Assembly (NCBI RefSeq): GCF_048820895.1
Contig: NZ_JBMERQ010000013.1
Location: forward strand, 1 to 64,000
Length of the DNA: 64,000 nucleotides
From: Cribrihabitans_A neustonicus
GTDB taxonomy: Bacteria > Pseudomonadota > Alphaproteobacteria > Rhodobacterales > Rhodobacteraceae
Direction: 5' to 3'
The notes below the pieces were generated by a model that had not been told where the DNA came from, ran no database searches, and saw nothing but the letters and a program-made list of their open reading frames with translations. A program made the position numbers and the translations under genes. Position 1 is the first letter of the stretch. Every line of letters begins with the position of its first letter. Positions 49,586 through 57,859 of the stretch are shown here, piece by piece.

Positions 49586-51478
49586 TCAGAAATCTTCCCA
49601 CAGCGCTTTTGCGGCATTGCCGTTCGAGGCCGGCACAACCTTGACCGGCTGCACCGCGGCGCTGTTGTTCCAGCCATCGTCGCCGTGGGCGGTCGGCACC
49701 GAGGGTGCAGGCGCCGGTTTTGCCCGCGAAGGAGCCGCGGACATGCCGCTGATTTTGAAGTGCTCGACCAGGCTGGCCAGCTTGGCGGCATCAGATTTCA
49801 GCATATGCCCCGCCGCATTGGCTTCTTCTACCATCGCGGCGTTCTGCTGGGTCACCTGATCGAGCTGTGTCACGCCGGTATTGATTTCGCCGAGGCCGGT
49901 GGACTGCTCCGCGGCGCTTTCGGCGATGCCCGAGACCAGTTTCGAAATATGGCCTACCCGCGCCACGATGCTTTGCAGCGCTTCGCCGGTCTTGCCGACG
50001 AGGTCCACCCCGCGCTCCACCTGTTTCGAGCTGTCGCCAATCAGGGTCTTGATCTCCATCGCCGCGTCGGAAGACCGCTGCGCCAGCGCCCGCACCTCGC
50101 TTGCAACAACCGCAAAACCCTTGCCCGCCTCGCCAGCACGGGCGGCCTCGACGCCTGCGTTCAGCGCCAGCAGGTTGGTCTGAAAGGCAATGTCGTCGAT
50201 CACACTGATGATTTGCGAGATATGGGCCGAGCTCTGCTCGATCTCGGTCATCGCCTGCACGGCATTCTGCACCACTTTGCCGCTTTCCTCGGCCTCGGCG
50301 CGGGCTTCACCCATTGTGGCCTCGACCCCGCGGGCGCCGTCGGCGGCTGACTTGACGCTGGCGGTCAGCTGGTCCAGCGCGGCGGCGGTTTCCTCCAGCG
50401 TGGCGGCCTGGCTTTCCGTGCGCTGCGAAAGGTCATCGGAGGCCTGGCTGATCTCGGCGGCGCCGTTGCTGATGCTGCTGGCCGCGTCGATCACCTGGGA
50501 GACCGTATCGCTGAGCCGGCTGGAGGTGGAATTGAAATCAGCCCGCAGCTGCTCGTATTCCTCCGGGAAGCTTTCGGTAATCCGTGCGGTCAGGTCACCA
50601 TGAGACAGGGCCGAGAGCTTTCCGCTCAGCACGCGCACGACCTCGCTCTGCCGTTCATCTTGCTCCCTCTTGGCCTCTTCCAGATCGCGCTGCCGGATCT
50701 GGGCCTGGCGGAACACATCCAGAGTACGCGCCATCTCGCCCAGCTCGCTGCGGGACCAAGTGGCCGGGATGCTGCCTTCGGTATCGCCGTCTGCAAGAGT
50801 CAGCATCCGGTCGCGCAGCGCGCCGAGCGGCCCGGTAACGCTCCGGGTGATGAAGAAGGCGGCAATCGCCAACACCGCAAGGCTGATTGCGAACATGACC
50901 AAGGCCTTGGTGCGCATCGCCGCCACATCGGCCTCGATATCGGAAATGTAGGCCCCGGTACCGACGATCCAGCCCCAGGGTTTGAAGGCCTGGACATAGC
51001 CAATCTTGGCTTCGACGGTGTCGGAATCCGGCTTCTTGAAGTAGTAAGTCAGCGGCCCCGCACCATCGGCGGCAGCGATCTTCTCCAGCTCGCGGAACAC
51101 CTTGATGCCGGTCACATCCTCATATTCACCTTGGTTGGTGCCATTCCATGCGGGCACGGTCGGGTGCGCCTGCACGACCAGGTCATGATCGAAGACAAAC
51201 ACGTAGCCCGCATCGCCAAAACGCAGGGCGCTCAGGCGCTCGCGGCCGATGTCACGGGCCTGTTCCGGGGTGAAGCGGCCATCATGAATGCCTGTCTCCA
51301 GATCCTGCAGCAGGCTCACTGCCGCGTCCGTGACGTGGTGGAGTTCCTGGTAACGCATATCGTAAGCGTTCTTGACGGATTGCGACAGCAGCACAGCCGT
51401 CAGCGCGGCCGCCATGCCGAGCGCAAGCGCCGCCAGGGCGTAAATTCGCACGGGAAGACGGTAGAATAGTGCAGGCAT
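49586..51478 (-). CDS. Methyl-accepting chemotaxis protein with sCache domain
   Basis: 630 residues. TM1 (~10-32) and TM2 (~190-212) flank a periplasmic Cache domain (FGDAGYVFVFDHDLVVQAHP, KPWGWIVGTGAYISDIE), suited to small organic acids. HAMP (~213-265) is followed by the MA signalling domain with the hairpin tip DDIAFQTNLLALNAGVEAARAG and KGFAVVASEVRALAQRS. The C-terminus ends ALWEDF, similar to the NWETF/WEEF tail that tethers CheR/CheB in other receptors. Inner membrane, signals through CheA/CheW (not in this window). Single gene. Confidence 0.93.
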   Translation of the reverse strand: MPALFYRLPVRIYALAALALGMAAALTAVLLSQSVKNAYDMRYQELHHVTDAAVSLLQDLETGIHDGRFTPEQARDIGRERLSALRFGDAGYVFVFDHDLVVQAHPTVPAWNGTNQGEYEDVTGIKVFRELEKIAAADGAGPLTYYFKKPDSDTVEAKIGYVQAFKPWGWIVGTGAYISDIEADVAAMRTKALVMFAISLAVLAIAAFFITRSVTGPLGALRDRMLTLADGDTEGSIPATWSRSELGEMARTLDVFRQAQIRQRDLEEAKREQDERQSEVVRVLSGKLSALSHGDLTARITESFPEEYEQLRADFNSTSSRLSDTVSQVIDAASSISNGAAEISQASDDLSQRTESQAATLEETAAALDQLTASVKSAADGARGVEATMGEARAEAEESGKVVQNAVQAMTEIEQSSAHISQIISVIDDIAFQTNLLALNAGVEAARAGEAGKGFAVVASEVRALAQRSSDAAMEIKTLIGDSSKQVERGVDLVGKTGEALQSIVARVGHISKLVSGIAESAAEQSTGLGEINTGVTQLDQVTQQNAAMVEEANAAGHMLKSDAAKLASLVEHFKISGMSAAPSRAKPAPAPSVPTAHGDDGWNNSAAVQPVKVVPASNGNAAKALWEDF

Positions 51479-51696
51479 TTGAAACAGGTCCTTTCTAAGG
51501 GCAGTTCCACATACCGTTAGGCAGGGAGTCCTAAGAATTCCCTAGCCGCCGCATTTCGCATAAATTCCAGCATATTATTAGCGCCCGTCCAACACCGGGC
51601 GCCGCGCTCCGGGCGCAGAAACCGGGCGTGTCCAGGCGGCAGGCCCCGCCCCTGAAGGCACCCGGCGGCGGGCCGCGATTCGGACGCTGCCATCAT

Positions 51697-51717
51697 AAAA
51701 AATGGCCCGCACGGGCG
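51697..51717 (-). terminator. Terminator of the galactoside operon
   Basis: On the minus strand a short GC stem (GCCCG/CGGGC) is followed by CATTTTTT, 52 bases after the beta-galactosidase stop. Confidence 0.65.
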
Positions 51718-51768
51718 GGACCGCTCCCGGCGCGCAAACTCCCCCGGCAGCGGCGCCGCCCGCCCGCA

Positions 51769-53685
51769 TCAAAGCGCCGTGCGCGAGACTGACACCGGCG
51801 GCAGGCACCGCCCTGCGGCCTCGCGGGTCTCTGCCGAGTAGTTGAACCAGAAGCACTCCGCACCGGTCCGCCTGACCCGGACGCCCTCTGGCAGATCAAG
51901 GCACTCCACTCCGGCCCGCTTCGCGGCATGGCGCAGCACGGCGGCCAACGCCTCCTGGTCCAGCCAGCCGCACAGATAGATCCTTCGGCCGTCCGCGACA
52001 ACGGCCGGGCTGCCGTCTTCCAGCGCCTCGATGACCTCGAATTCGCCCTCCACCGCCTCACGGTAGCCGGTGACCGCGCCGCCGCCTTTCAGAGGCATGG
52101 GCATGTCGGGGCGCAGGCTCTCCACATGGGTTACCGTCAGGTTCCAGCCGGGCAGAGCCGGCGGCAGTGGCACCGGCGTGCGCATGGTGGCGTCCCGCGC
52201 GCCGCTGCGCGGGCCGAGAAGGCAGAGAGCATCGCTTTTCTGCAACCTCTGCTTCAAGGCATCGCTCATGTGCATCAGACCGGGCGCGGCGATCAGTTTG
52301 TAGCCGCTCAGGGCCGCATCGGGGCGCAGGATGTCGACCGACCAGCCAAGCTTGCGCATCGCGCGGTAGGTCTCAAACACCAGGTCGAAATAGCTGAGCC
52401 CGGTGCCATGCGGCTGGATCGACCAGGCCCAGTCTGCCTCGTAGTCGAAGATCAGCGCCACCTCGGCCTGCACGGGCGCCACCTCCGGGGCGTCCGCCAG
52501 TTCGCGTGCGACCTCCATGGCCTCCGCCAGCCCAGGTGCTGCCACGCTGTCCGGGCGCAAGAGTCCGGCATGCATCTGCTCTTGCGCCATCGGGGCCTGC
52601 CGCCAGCGGAAATAGCAAACCGCCTCCGCACCATGGGCAAAGGCCTCCCAGCTCCACAGCCGCACCATGCCCGGCAGCGGCGCCGGGTTGTGCGGCGCCC
52701 AATTCACCGGGCCGGGCTGCTGCTCCATCACCCACCAGCGGCCGCGGCCCACGGCGCGGTAGAGGTCGTGGTGGAAGGCCTGAAAGTCCGGGTCGCCCTG
52801 ACGCGCGTAAGCGCGCTGGTGGGCGGCATCGGACTTGATCCGGTCCTCAAGAAAGCCGAGCGGGTAGCTGTCCCAACTGGCGATATCCAGGTCGTCGCCC
52901 ACCTTGTAATGGTCGAATTCGGTGATCCGGCCCATGTAGTTGTGGGCGATCGGCGCCGCGGAATGGGCACGGATGATCTCAGCCTGAAGCCGGTTGAAAG
53001 CCACCACCTGATCCGAGCTGAAGCGGCGGAAGTCGAGCACGTGGGACGGGTTTGGCTCGGTCACCGTGAGGTTGGGCAGGCCGATCTGGCCGAAGTCATC
53101 GTAGTCCATCGACCAGAACACGTTGCCCCAGGCTTCGTTCAGCGCCTCGATGCCGCTTTTGTTTCCCTGCGCGGGGTAACGGGCCGCGAGCCACTTCTGG
53201 AACGCCTGCGCGGCGCTGTCACTGTAGGAAATCACCGTGTCGTGGCAGCCGTATTCGTTGTCGGTCTGCCAGGCGGCGATATGGGGATTGGTGCCATAGC
53301 GCTCGGCCAGAAGGGTCACGATGCGGGCGCATTCGGCCTTGTAGCCCTCGTGGCTGAAGCAGTAGTGGCGGCGGGAGCCGAACTTGCGCGGCCTGCCCCC
53401 GGCATCGACAGCGAGCATGTCCGGGTGGCGGTCCAGCATCCAGCGCGGCGGCGTCGCGGTGGGCGTGCCCAGCACCACCTTCAGCCCCGCCTGCCCGAGC
53501 ACCGCAATGGCCTCGTCCAGCCAGGTAAAGTCATAGGCGCCCGGCTGCGGTTCCAGCCGCGACCAGGCAAACTCGCCGATGCGAACCCAGGTGATTCCGG
53601 CTTCAGCCATGCGGCGGGCGTCCTCCTCCCAGATCCGCCGCGGCCAGTGCTCAGGGTAGTAGCAGGTGCCAAGGGTGCGTTTCAT
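51769..53685 (-). CDS. bga: Beta-galactosidase, GH42 family
   Basis: 638 residues. Hydrolyses terminal beta-galactosides. TIM-barrel start GTCYYPEHWPRRIWEEDARRM; acid/base Glu144 in AAWQTDNEYGCHD; nucleophile Glu321 in WWVMEQQPG. A trimerisation domain (~390-580) and a short beta-sandwich follow. No signal peptide, so the sugar is cut inside the cell after uptake. Last gene of the operon, 28 bases after galM. Confidence 0.94.
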   Translation of the reverse strand: MKRTLGTCYYPEHWPRRIWEEDARRMAEAGITWVRIGEFAWSRLEPQPGAYDFTWLDEAIAVLGQAGLKVVLGTPTATPPRWMLDRHPDMLAVDAGGRPRKFGSRRHYCFSHEGYKAECARIVTLLAERYGTNPHIAAWQTDNEYGCHDTVISYSDSAAQAFQKWLAARYPAQGNKSGIEALNEAWGNVFWSMDYDDFGQIGLPNLTVTEPNPSHVLDFRRFSSDQVVAFNRLQAEIIRAHSAAPIAHNYMGRITEFDHYKVGDDLDIASWDSYPLGFLEDRIKSDAAHQRAYARQGDPDFQAFHHDLYRAVGRGRWWVMEQQPGPVNWAPHNPAPLPGMVRLWSWEAFAHGAEAVCYFRWRQAPMAQEQMHAGLLRPDSVAAPGLAEAMEVARELADAPEVAPVQAEVALIFDYEADWAWSIQPHGTGLSYFDLVFETYRAMRKLGWSVDILRPDAALSGYKLIAAPGLMHMSDALKQRLQKSDALCLLGPRSGARDATMRTPVPLPPALPGWNLTVTHVESLRPDMPMPLKGGGAVTGYREAVEGEFEVIEALEDGSPAVVADGRRIYLCGWLDQEALAAVLRHAAKRAGVECLDLPEGVRVRRTGAECFWFNYSAETREAAGRCLPPVSVSRTAL

Positions 53686-53712
53686 GATGCCCTCATGTGG
53701 TTTTGCAGCCAG

Positions 53713-54726
53713 TCAGCGGCTTGAGTTGCCCGGTTTGCGGAATCCGTATCTAACCAGGTGCCTGTAAGTCTCGCCCGGCCGCAGGACTGCGCGCGGGAAA
53801 TTCCGGTGGTTCGGAGCGTCTGGCCAGGCCTGGGTTTCCAGCGCCAGCCCGGCGCGCGGCCCGCAGCGCCGGCCCTCCAACCCTAGCACACCAGCTGGAG
53901 GGAGGTGGTCGCAAGTGTAGGCCTGAATTCCCGGCGCTGTGGTCTCCACCCGCATTGCGAGCCCGCTCTGCGGTGCATTTAGGACCGCTGCCTCGCGCAG
54001 TACTCCCGGCGCCCTGGCGATGCAGAAGTTGTGATCCAGCCGCCGGCCTCCGATTTCGCGGGGCTTACGGAAATCGAATTCCGTGCCTGCTGCCTTACGG
54101 ATCTCTCCGGTCGGAATGTTGTCCTGATCCACCGGCAGGACGGCGGGCGCATCAATCCTCAACAGGTGGCCGGATATCCCGGGGCTGCCATCGAGATTGA
54201 AATAGCCATGATGCGCGAACGAGACCGGGGTGGGTACGTCCGTGCGGGCAGTAATCTCTATCTCAAGACCACTGGAGGCGGTGAGGGTGAAGGCAGCGCG
54301 AACGTCGAGGTTTCCAGGAAATCCCATGTCCCCGTCCGCCATGCGCAATGATAGGACCACCCGATCCGCGCCCAGATCCTCCAAAGCCCAGATCCGGGAA
54401 CTTGCGCCCCGCCGCCCGCCATGCAGGCAGTGCGTGCCGTTCTCGTTGCGGTCCGCCTGGAACGCCCGGCCGTCGATCTCAAACTGCCCGTTTGCGATAC
54501 GGTTGGAGAACCGGCCCACCAGGCCGCCGCAATAGGCTAATGGCCCGAGATAGGGCGCGAGGTGATCCGCCCCAAGGACCAGCGGGTGCGGGTGCCCTTC
54601 CAGCCGCAGATCCTGCACGGTGGCGCCGTAGCTCAAGATGCTGGCCATCAGCCCGCCGCCCGCGATGGAGTAACGGTGAACCGCTTCGCCCGATGGCAGG
54701 CGGCCAAATTCCGCGGCGCCTTCCAT
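53713..54726 (-). CDS. galM: Aldose 1-epimerase (mutarotase)
   Basis: 337 residues. Interconverts alpha- and beta-galactose so that products of both galactosidases feed the dehydrogenase. His residues in NGTHCLHGGRRG and VSFAHHGYFNLDG and the C-terminal Glu in GLALETQAWPDAPN fit the GalM active site. Eight bases after the lactonase gene. Confidence 0.92.
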   Translation of the reverse strand: MEGAAEFGRLPSGEAVHRYSIAGGGLMASILSYGATVQDLRLEGHPHPLVLGADHLAPYLGPLAYCGGLVGRFSNRIANGQFEIDGRAFQADRNENGTHCLHGGRRGASSRIWALEDLGADRVVLSLRMADGDMGFPGNLDVRAAFTLTASSGLEIEITARTDVPTPVSFAHHGYFNLDGSPGISGHLLRIDAPAVLPVDQDNIPTGEIRKAAGTEFDFRKPREIGGRRLDHNFCIARAPGVLREAAVLNAPQSGLAMRVETTAPGIQAYTCDHLPPAGVLGLEGRRCGPRAGLALETQAWPDAPNHRNFPRAVLRPGETYRHLVRYGFRKPGNSSR

Positions 54727-54733
54727 CTCCGCC

Positions 54734-55585
54734 TCAGTCCAAGAGAACGCGGTGTTCGGCCTGTCCCGCGGTGCCGGTCTTCACCACGAAGGTCCGGCCG
54801 TCATTATCTCCCGCCGGATCAAGCCCCTCTGCTGCCGAGGTGGCGAACAGCGTTTGCAAGTCCGGGCCGCCGAAGGCCGGGCAGGTCATCTGGCTGGCCG
54901 GATATTCGATGGCGGAAAGAAACGCCCCGTCCGGTGCGTAGCGGGCGACGCGCGCGGCGCCCCACTGCGCGCACCACAGGCAGCCTTCGCCGTCCACGAC
55001 CGCGCCATCGGGGTTCAGCCCCTCGCTTGAGAGGTCGGCGAACAGCTGCGCCGGGCCCTTTGGCCAGCCCTCACCGTCCAGCGGCTGGCGCAGGATGCGG
55101 CGGGTGGGGGTGTCGGTGTAATAAACGTATCGCCCGTCCGGGCTGAAGCAGATCGCATTGGAGATAGTGATACCCGGCACAAGCTGCACAAGCTCACCCT
55201 TGTAAAAACGGTAGATCGCGCCCGCACCCGGCTCGGCGTTCTTGCCCATGGTGCCGATCCAGAAGCCGCCGAACGGATCGGCCCGGCCATCGTTGGAGCG
55301 GGTCACCGGGTTGTCCGCCTCCAGCGCCGCCACATCCTCCCGCGTGCCGCCGGCGAATCCGAAGCGGAACAGCGCGGTCTCCGACGCGATCAAGAGGGTG
55401 TCGTGGTCGACCCAGCCCGCGGCCGAGACATGCTCGTCAAACTGCCACTCCAACGGGCCGCTTTCGTCCCGGCTCATAAGCCGCTTGCCCTGGATGTCGA
55501 ACCAGAACAGCTGCTGACGTTCGGGATGCCAGAGCGGGCCTTCGCCGAGCGTGCAGTTGCGGCTGTCGAATACCTGCGCGCTCAT
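54734..55585 (-). CDS. SMP-30/gluconolactonase family lactonase (probable galactonolactonase)
   Basis: 283 residues from ATG 55585, overlapping the dgoA stop by four bases. Six-bladed propeller: metal-binding Glu in TLGEGPLWHPE, Asn/Asp in RSNDGRADPFGGFWIGTM and NPDGAVVDGEGCLWCA. Opens the galactono-lactone made by the dehydrogenase to galactonate; the sugar specificity is from context. Confidence 0.88.
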   Translation of the reverse strand: MSAQVFDSRNCTLGEGPLWHPERQQLFWFDIQGKRLMSRDESGPLEWQFDEHVSAAGWVDHDTLLIASETALFRFGFAGGTREDVAALEADNPVTRSNDGRADPFGGFWIGTMGKNAEPGAGAIYRFYKGELVQLVPGITISNAICFSPDGRYVYYTDTPTRRILRQPLDGEGWPKGPAQLFADLSSEGLNPDGAVVDGEGCLWCAQWGAARVARYAPDGAFLSAIEYPASQMTCPAFGGPDLQTLFATSAAEGLDPAGDNDGRTFVVKTGTAGQAEHRVLLD

Positions 55586-56190
55586 GCCGCCACCGCCGCA
55601 TCGTAGGCAGAAACGATTTCCGCAGCCCGGGCAGCAACCTCTGCCGCCGTGAACCCGGGTTTGTAGAGAGCGGTGCCGATGCCGAAGCCGGTTGCGCCCG
55701 CGGCGAACCATTCGGCGAAATTCTCAGACCCCACGCCGCCAACCGCGTAGGTGCGCGCCTCGGGCGGCAAGACCGCGCGGATGGCCTTTAACCCCGCGAT
55801 GCCGATGAGCGAGCCGGGAAACAGCTTCAGCCCGTCCGCGCCGTGGCGCAGGGCGGTGAAGCATTCGGTCGGGGTCATCACGCCCGGAAAGGAGGCCATA
55901 CCCAGCGCCTTGGTGCGGGCGATCACCTCCGGGTTGCAGTCGGGCGAGACGATGAGGCTGCCGCCCGCGGCGTGCACGGCGTCCACGTCCTCGGGGCGCA
56001 GCACGGTGCCCGCGCCGATCTGAGCGGCCCCGGACAGCGCACCGGCCAGCGCCTCAACGGAGCGCAGCGGCTCGGGTGAGTTGAGCGGGACCTCGATGCG
56101 GGTGATGCCGGCCTCCACCAGGGCCTGGCCGATCTCCAGCACTTCGCCGGGCGTCACGCCGCGCAGGATTGCGATGATTTCGCGGTTCAT
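55582..56190 (-). CDS. dgoA: 2-dehydro-3-deoxy-6-phosphogalactonate aldolase
   Basis: 202 residues. Class I aldolase of the KDPG/KDPGal family: Glu in ITRIEVPLNSPEPL, Schiff-base Lys in GADGLKLFPGSLIG. Splits KDPGal to pyruvate and glyceraldehyde-3-phosphate. 'LNSPEPLRS' is more typical of DgoA than of Eda. Overlaps dgoK by four bases and the lactonase by four. Confidence 0.93.
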   Translation of the reverse strand: MNREIIAILRGVTPGEVLEIGQALVEAGITRIEVPLNSPEPLRSVEALAGALSGAAQIGAGTVLRPEDVDAVHAAGGSLIVSPDCNPEVIARTKALGMASFPGVMTPTECFTALRHGADGLKLFPGSLIGIAGLKAIRAVLPPEARTYAVGGVGSENFAEWFAAGATGFGIGTALYKPGFTAAEVAARAAEIVSAYDAAVAA

Positions 56191-57092
56191 GTCGTCATCT
56201 CCTCGTAAGCGGCCGTCAGCCCCGCCAGGGCCAGCCCGGAGCCATCCGTTTCACGCACCTTCGCACCCTGATCCTGCAGCGCCGTCCGGTAGAGCGCAGT
56301 GAGCCCAGGCGCGCCGACCAACACGATGTCCTGCCCCTGCCAGTGCGCCCGCGCGGCGGCGAGCTCGGCGCCCATCAGCAGGCCCGAGAGCCGCGCGCGG
56401 CTGGCGGCGGCACTAGTGCCCTGCAAGAGCGACGCCGCCCGCAGGGGGAAGAGCTGCGCTACCAGACGCTCGGGCGCATCCAGCACCTCCGCGGCGGCGG
56501 TTTGGAAAGCCGCGTCGTCCCAGCCCTCGCCGCCGAGCGAATGGCGCAGCACGGACTGGCCGGAGAGCAGCGCGAACAGCTCGCCTGTCATGAAGGTAGC
56601 AAAGCCCGTGATCTCTCCGCCTTGGATGCGGACCCACTTGCTATGGGTCCCCGGCAGGCAAAGCACGCCCTCGAACCCTGGCGCGCCACGCAGGAAGCCC
56701 GCGATCTGGGTCTCCTCCCCGCGCATCACGTCCGGGGGATCGTCCTGCATCACGCCGGGCAGGATATGGACCGCGATCCGCGGGTCAGACACCTCCGGCC
56801 GGGCCGCATCGCCAGCACCGGGCGGCGGAGAGGGGGCGGAGGCGTAGGGCGCCTCCACCCAGCCCTGCCGCGCGCCAGCCATGCCGCAGATGATCACCGG
56901 CAACGTCCGGTCCGCGAAATAGGGCGCAATCAGGTCCAGAAGAACCGGCTCGAACTCTGCGGGTTTCAGGCTGCCCATGCCCCGGTCCGAGGTGAGCGCC
57001 GCAATTACTTCGCCCGCGCCGTCCATCACCCAGGCGCGCAGGTTCGACGTGCCCCAATCGGCCGCAACCCAGGCGGCATCCGCCGCGCTCAT
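56187..57092 (-). CDS. dgoK: 2-dehydro-3-deoxygalactonokinase
   Basis: 301 residues. Sugar kinase of the DgoK family: WVAADWGTSNLRAWVMDGAGEV (phosphate 1), SDRGMG, ICGMAGARQGWVEAPY, and LPGTHSKWVRIQGGEITGFATFMTGELFALL. Phosphorylates KDGal at C6. Four-base overlaps on both sides (with dgoA and the dehydrogenase). Confidence 0.93.
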   Translation of the reverse strand: MSAADAAWVAADWGTSNLRAWVMDGAGEVIAALTSDRGMGSLKPAEFEPVLLDLIAPYFADRTLPVIICGMAGARQGWVEAPYASAPSPPPGAGDAARPEVSDPRIAVHILPGVMQDDPPDVMRGEETQIAGFLRGAPGFEGVLCLPGTHSKWVRIQGGEITGFATFMTGELFALLSGQSVLRHSLGGEGWDDAAFQTAAAEVLDAPERLVAQLFPLRAASLLQGTSAAASRARLSGLLMGAELAAARAHWQGQDIVLVGAPGLTALYRTALQDQGAKVRETDGSGLALAGLTAAYEEMTT

Positions 57093-57859
57093 CCCGTCAC
57101 CACCACGCCGCCGTCGACGACCATTGCCTGCCCGGTCATCATCCGGCTGGTATCAGACGCGAGGAACAGCGCCGCATCGACGATATCCTGCGGCGCGAGG
57201 TGATCCTTCAGGCATTGCCGCTCCAGATGCGCGGCCAGCGCCTCGGGCGTCGCCCATTTGCCGAGCTGCTTTTCGGTGAGCACCCAGCCCGGCGCCAGGG
57301 CGTTCACGCGGATGCGGTCCGGCCCGAACTCCCGCGCAAGCGAGCGGGTCATGCCGTTGATGCCGGAATTGGCGGTGGTGTAGCTGACGTAGCCGGTGTT
57401 GCCCATCATGTAGCTGATCGAGGAGAAGTTGACGATCGCGCCGCCGCCGGCATCGCGCATGCCGGGGATCACCGCCTGGCAGGCAAAGAAATAGGCCTTG
57501 AGGTTGATCGCCTGGCTCCAGTCCCAGAAGTCCTCGTCCACGTCCAGCGCGCTATGGCGCTGGTCGTTGGCGGCGTTGTTGACCAGCGCGGTCACGGGGC
57601 CATACGCCTCCGCGGCCTTGGCGATGCAATCCTTCAGCGCGGCAACATCGGTGATGTCGCAGGGCAGGAACAACGGCCGGGCGCCGTGTTTCTCTTCCAT
57701 CTCGTCGCAGAAGGCGCTTGCGTCCGAGCGCTGGACAAAGGCCACGCGTGCACCTTGCGCCATGAATCCGTCGGTCAGCGCGGCGCCAATGCCCGCGCCG
57801 CCGCCAGTGATGAACACGCTCTTGCCCTCGAGGTCGTGGAATGTGGCTGTCTTAGTCAT
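57089..57859 (-). CDS. SDR-family sugar dehydrogenase (probable D-galactose 1-dehydrogenase)
   Basis: 256 residues from ATG 57859. NAD(P) site FITGGGAGIGAAL, NNAAN and the catalytic Ser in NFSSISYMMG; the active-site Tyr160 is followed by TTAN, so the usual YxxxK Lys is Asn164. Role by context: oxidises galactose to galactono-lactone, the first step of the De Ley-Doudoroff pathway. The Lys loss is unusual and leaves the activity open; another role for the SDR is possible. TGATG coupling with the dehydratase stop. Confidence 0.8.
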   Translation of the reverse strand: MTKTATFHDLEGKSVFITGGGAGIGAALTDGFMAQGARVAFVQRSDASAFCDEMEEKHGARPLFLPCDITDVAALKDCIAKAAEAYGPVTALVNNAANDQRHSALDVDEDFWDWSQAINLKAYFFACQAVIPGMRDAGGGAIVNFSSISYMMGNTGYVSYTTANSGINGMTRSLAREFGPDRIRVNALAPGWVLTEKQLGKWATPEALAAHLERQCLKDHLAPQDIVDAALFLASDTSRMMTGQAMVVDGGVVVTG

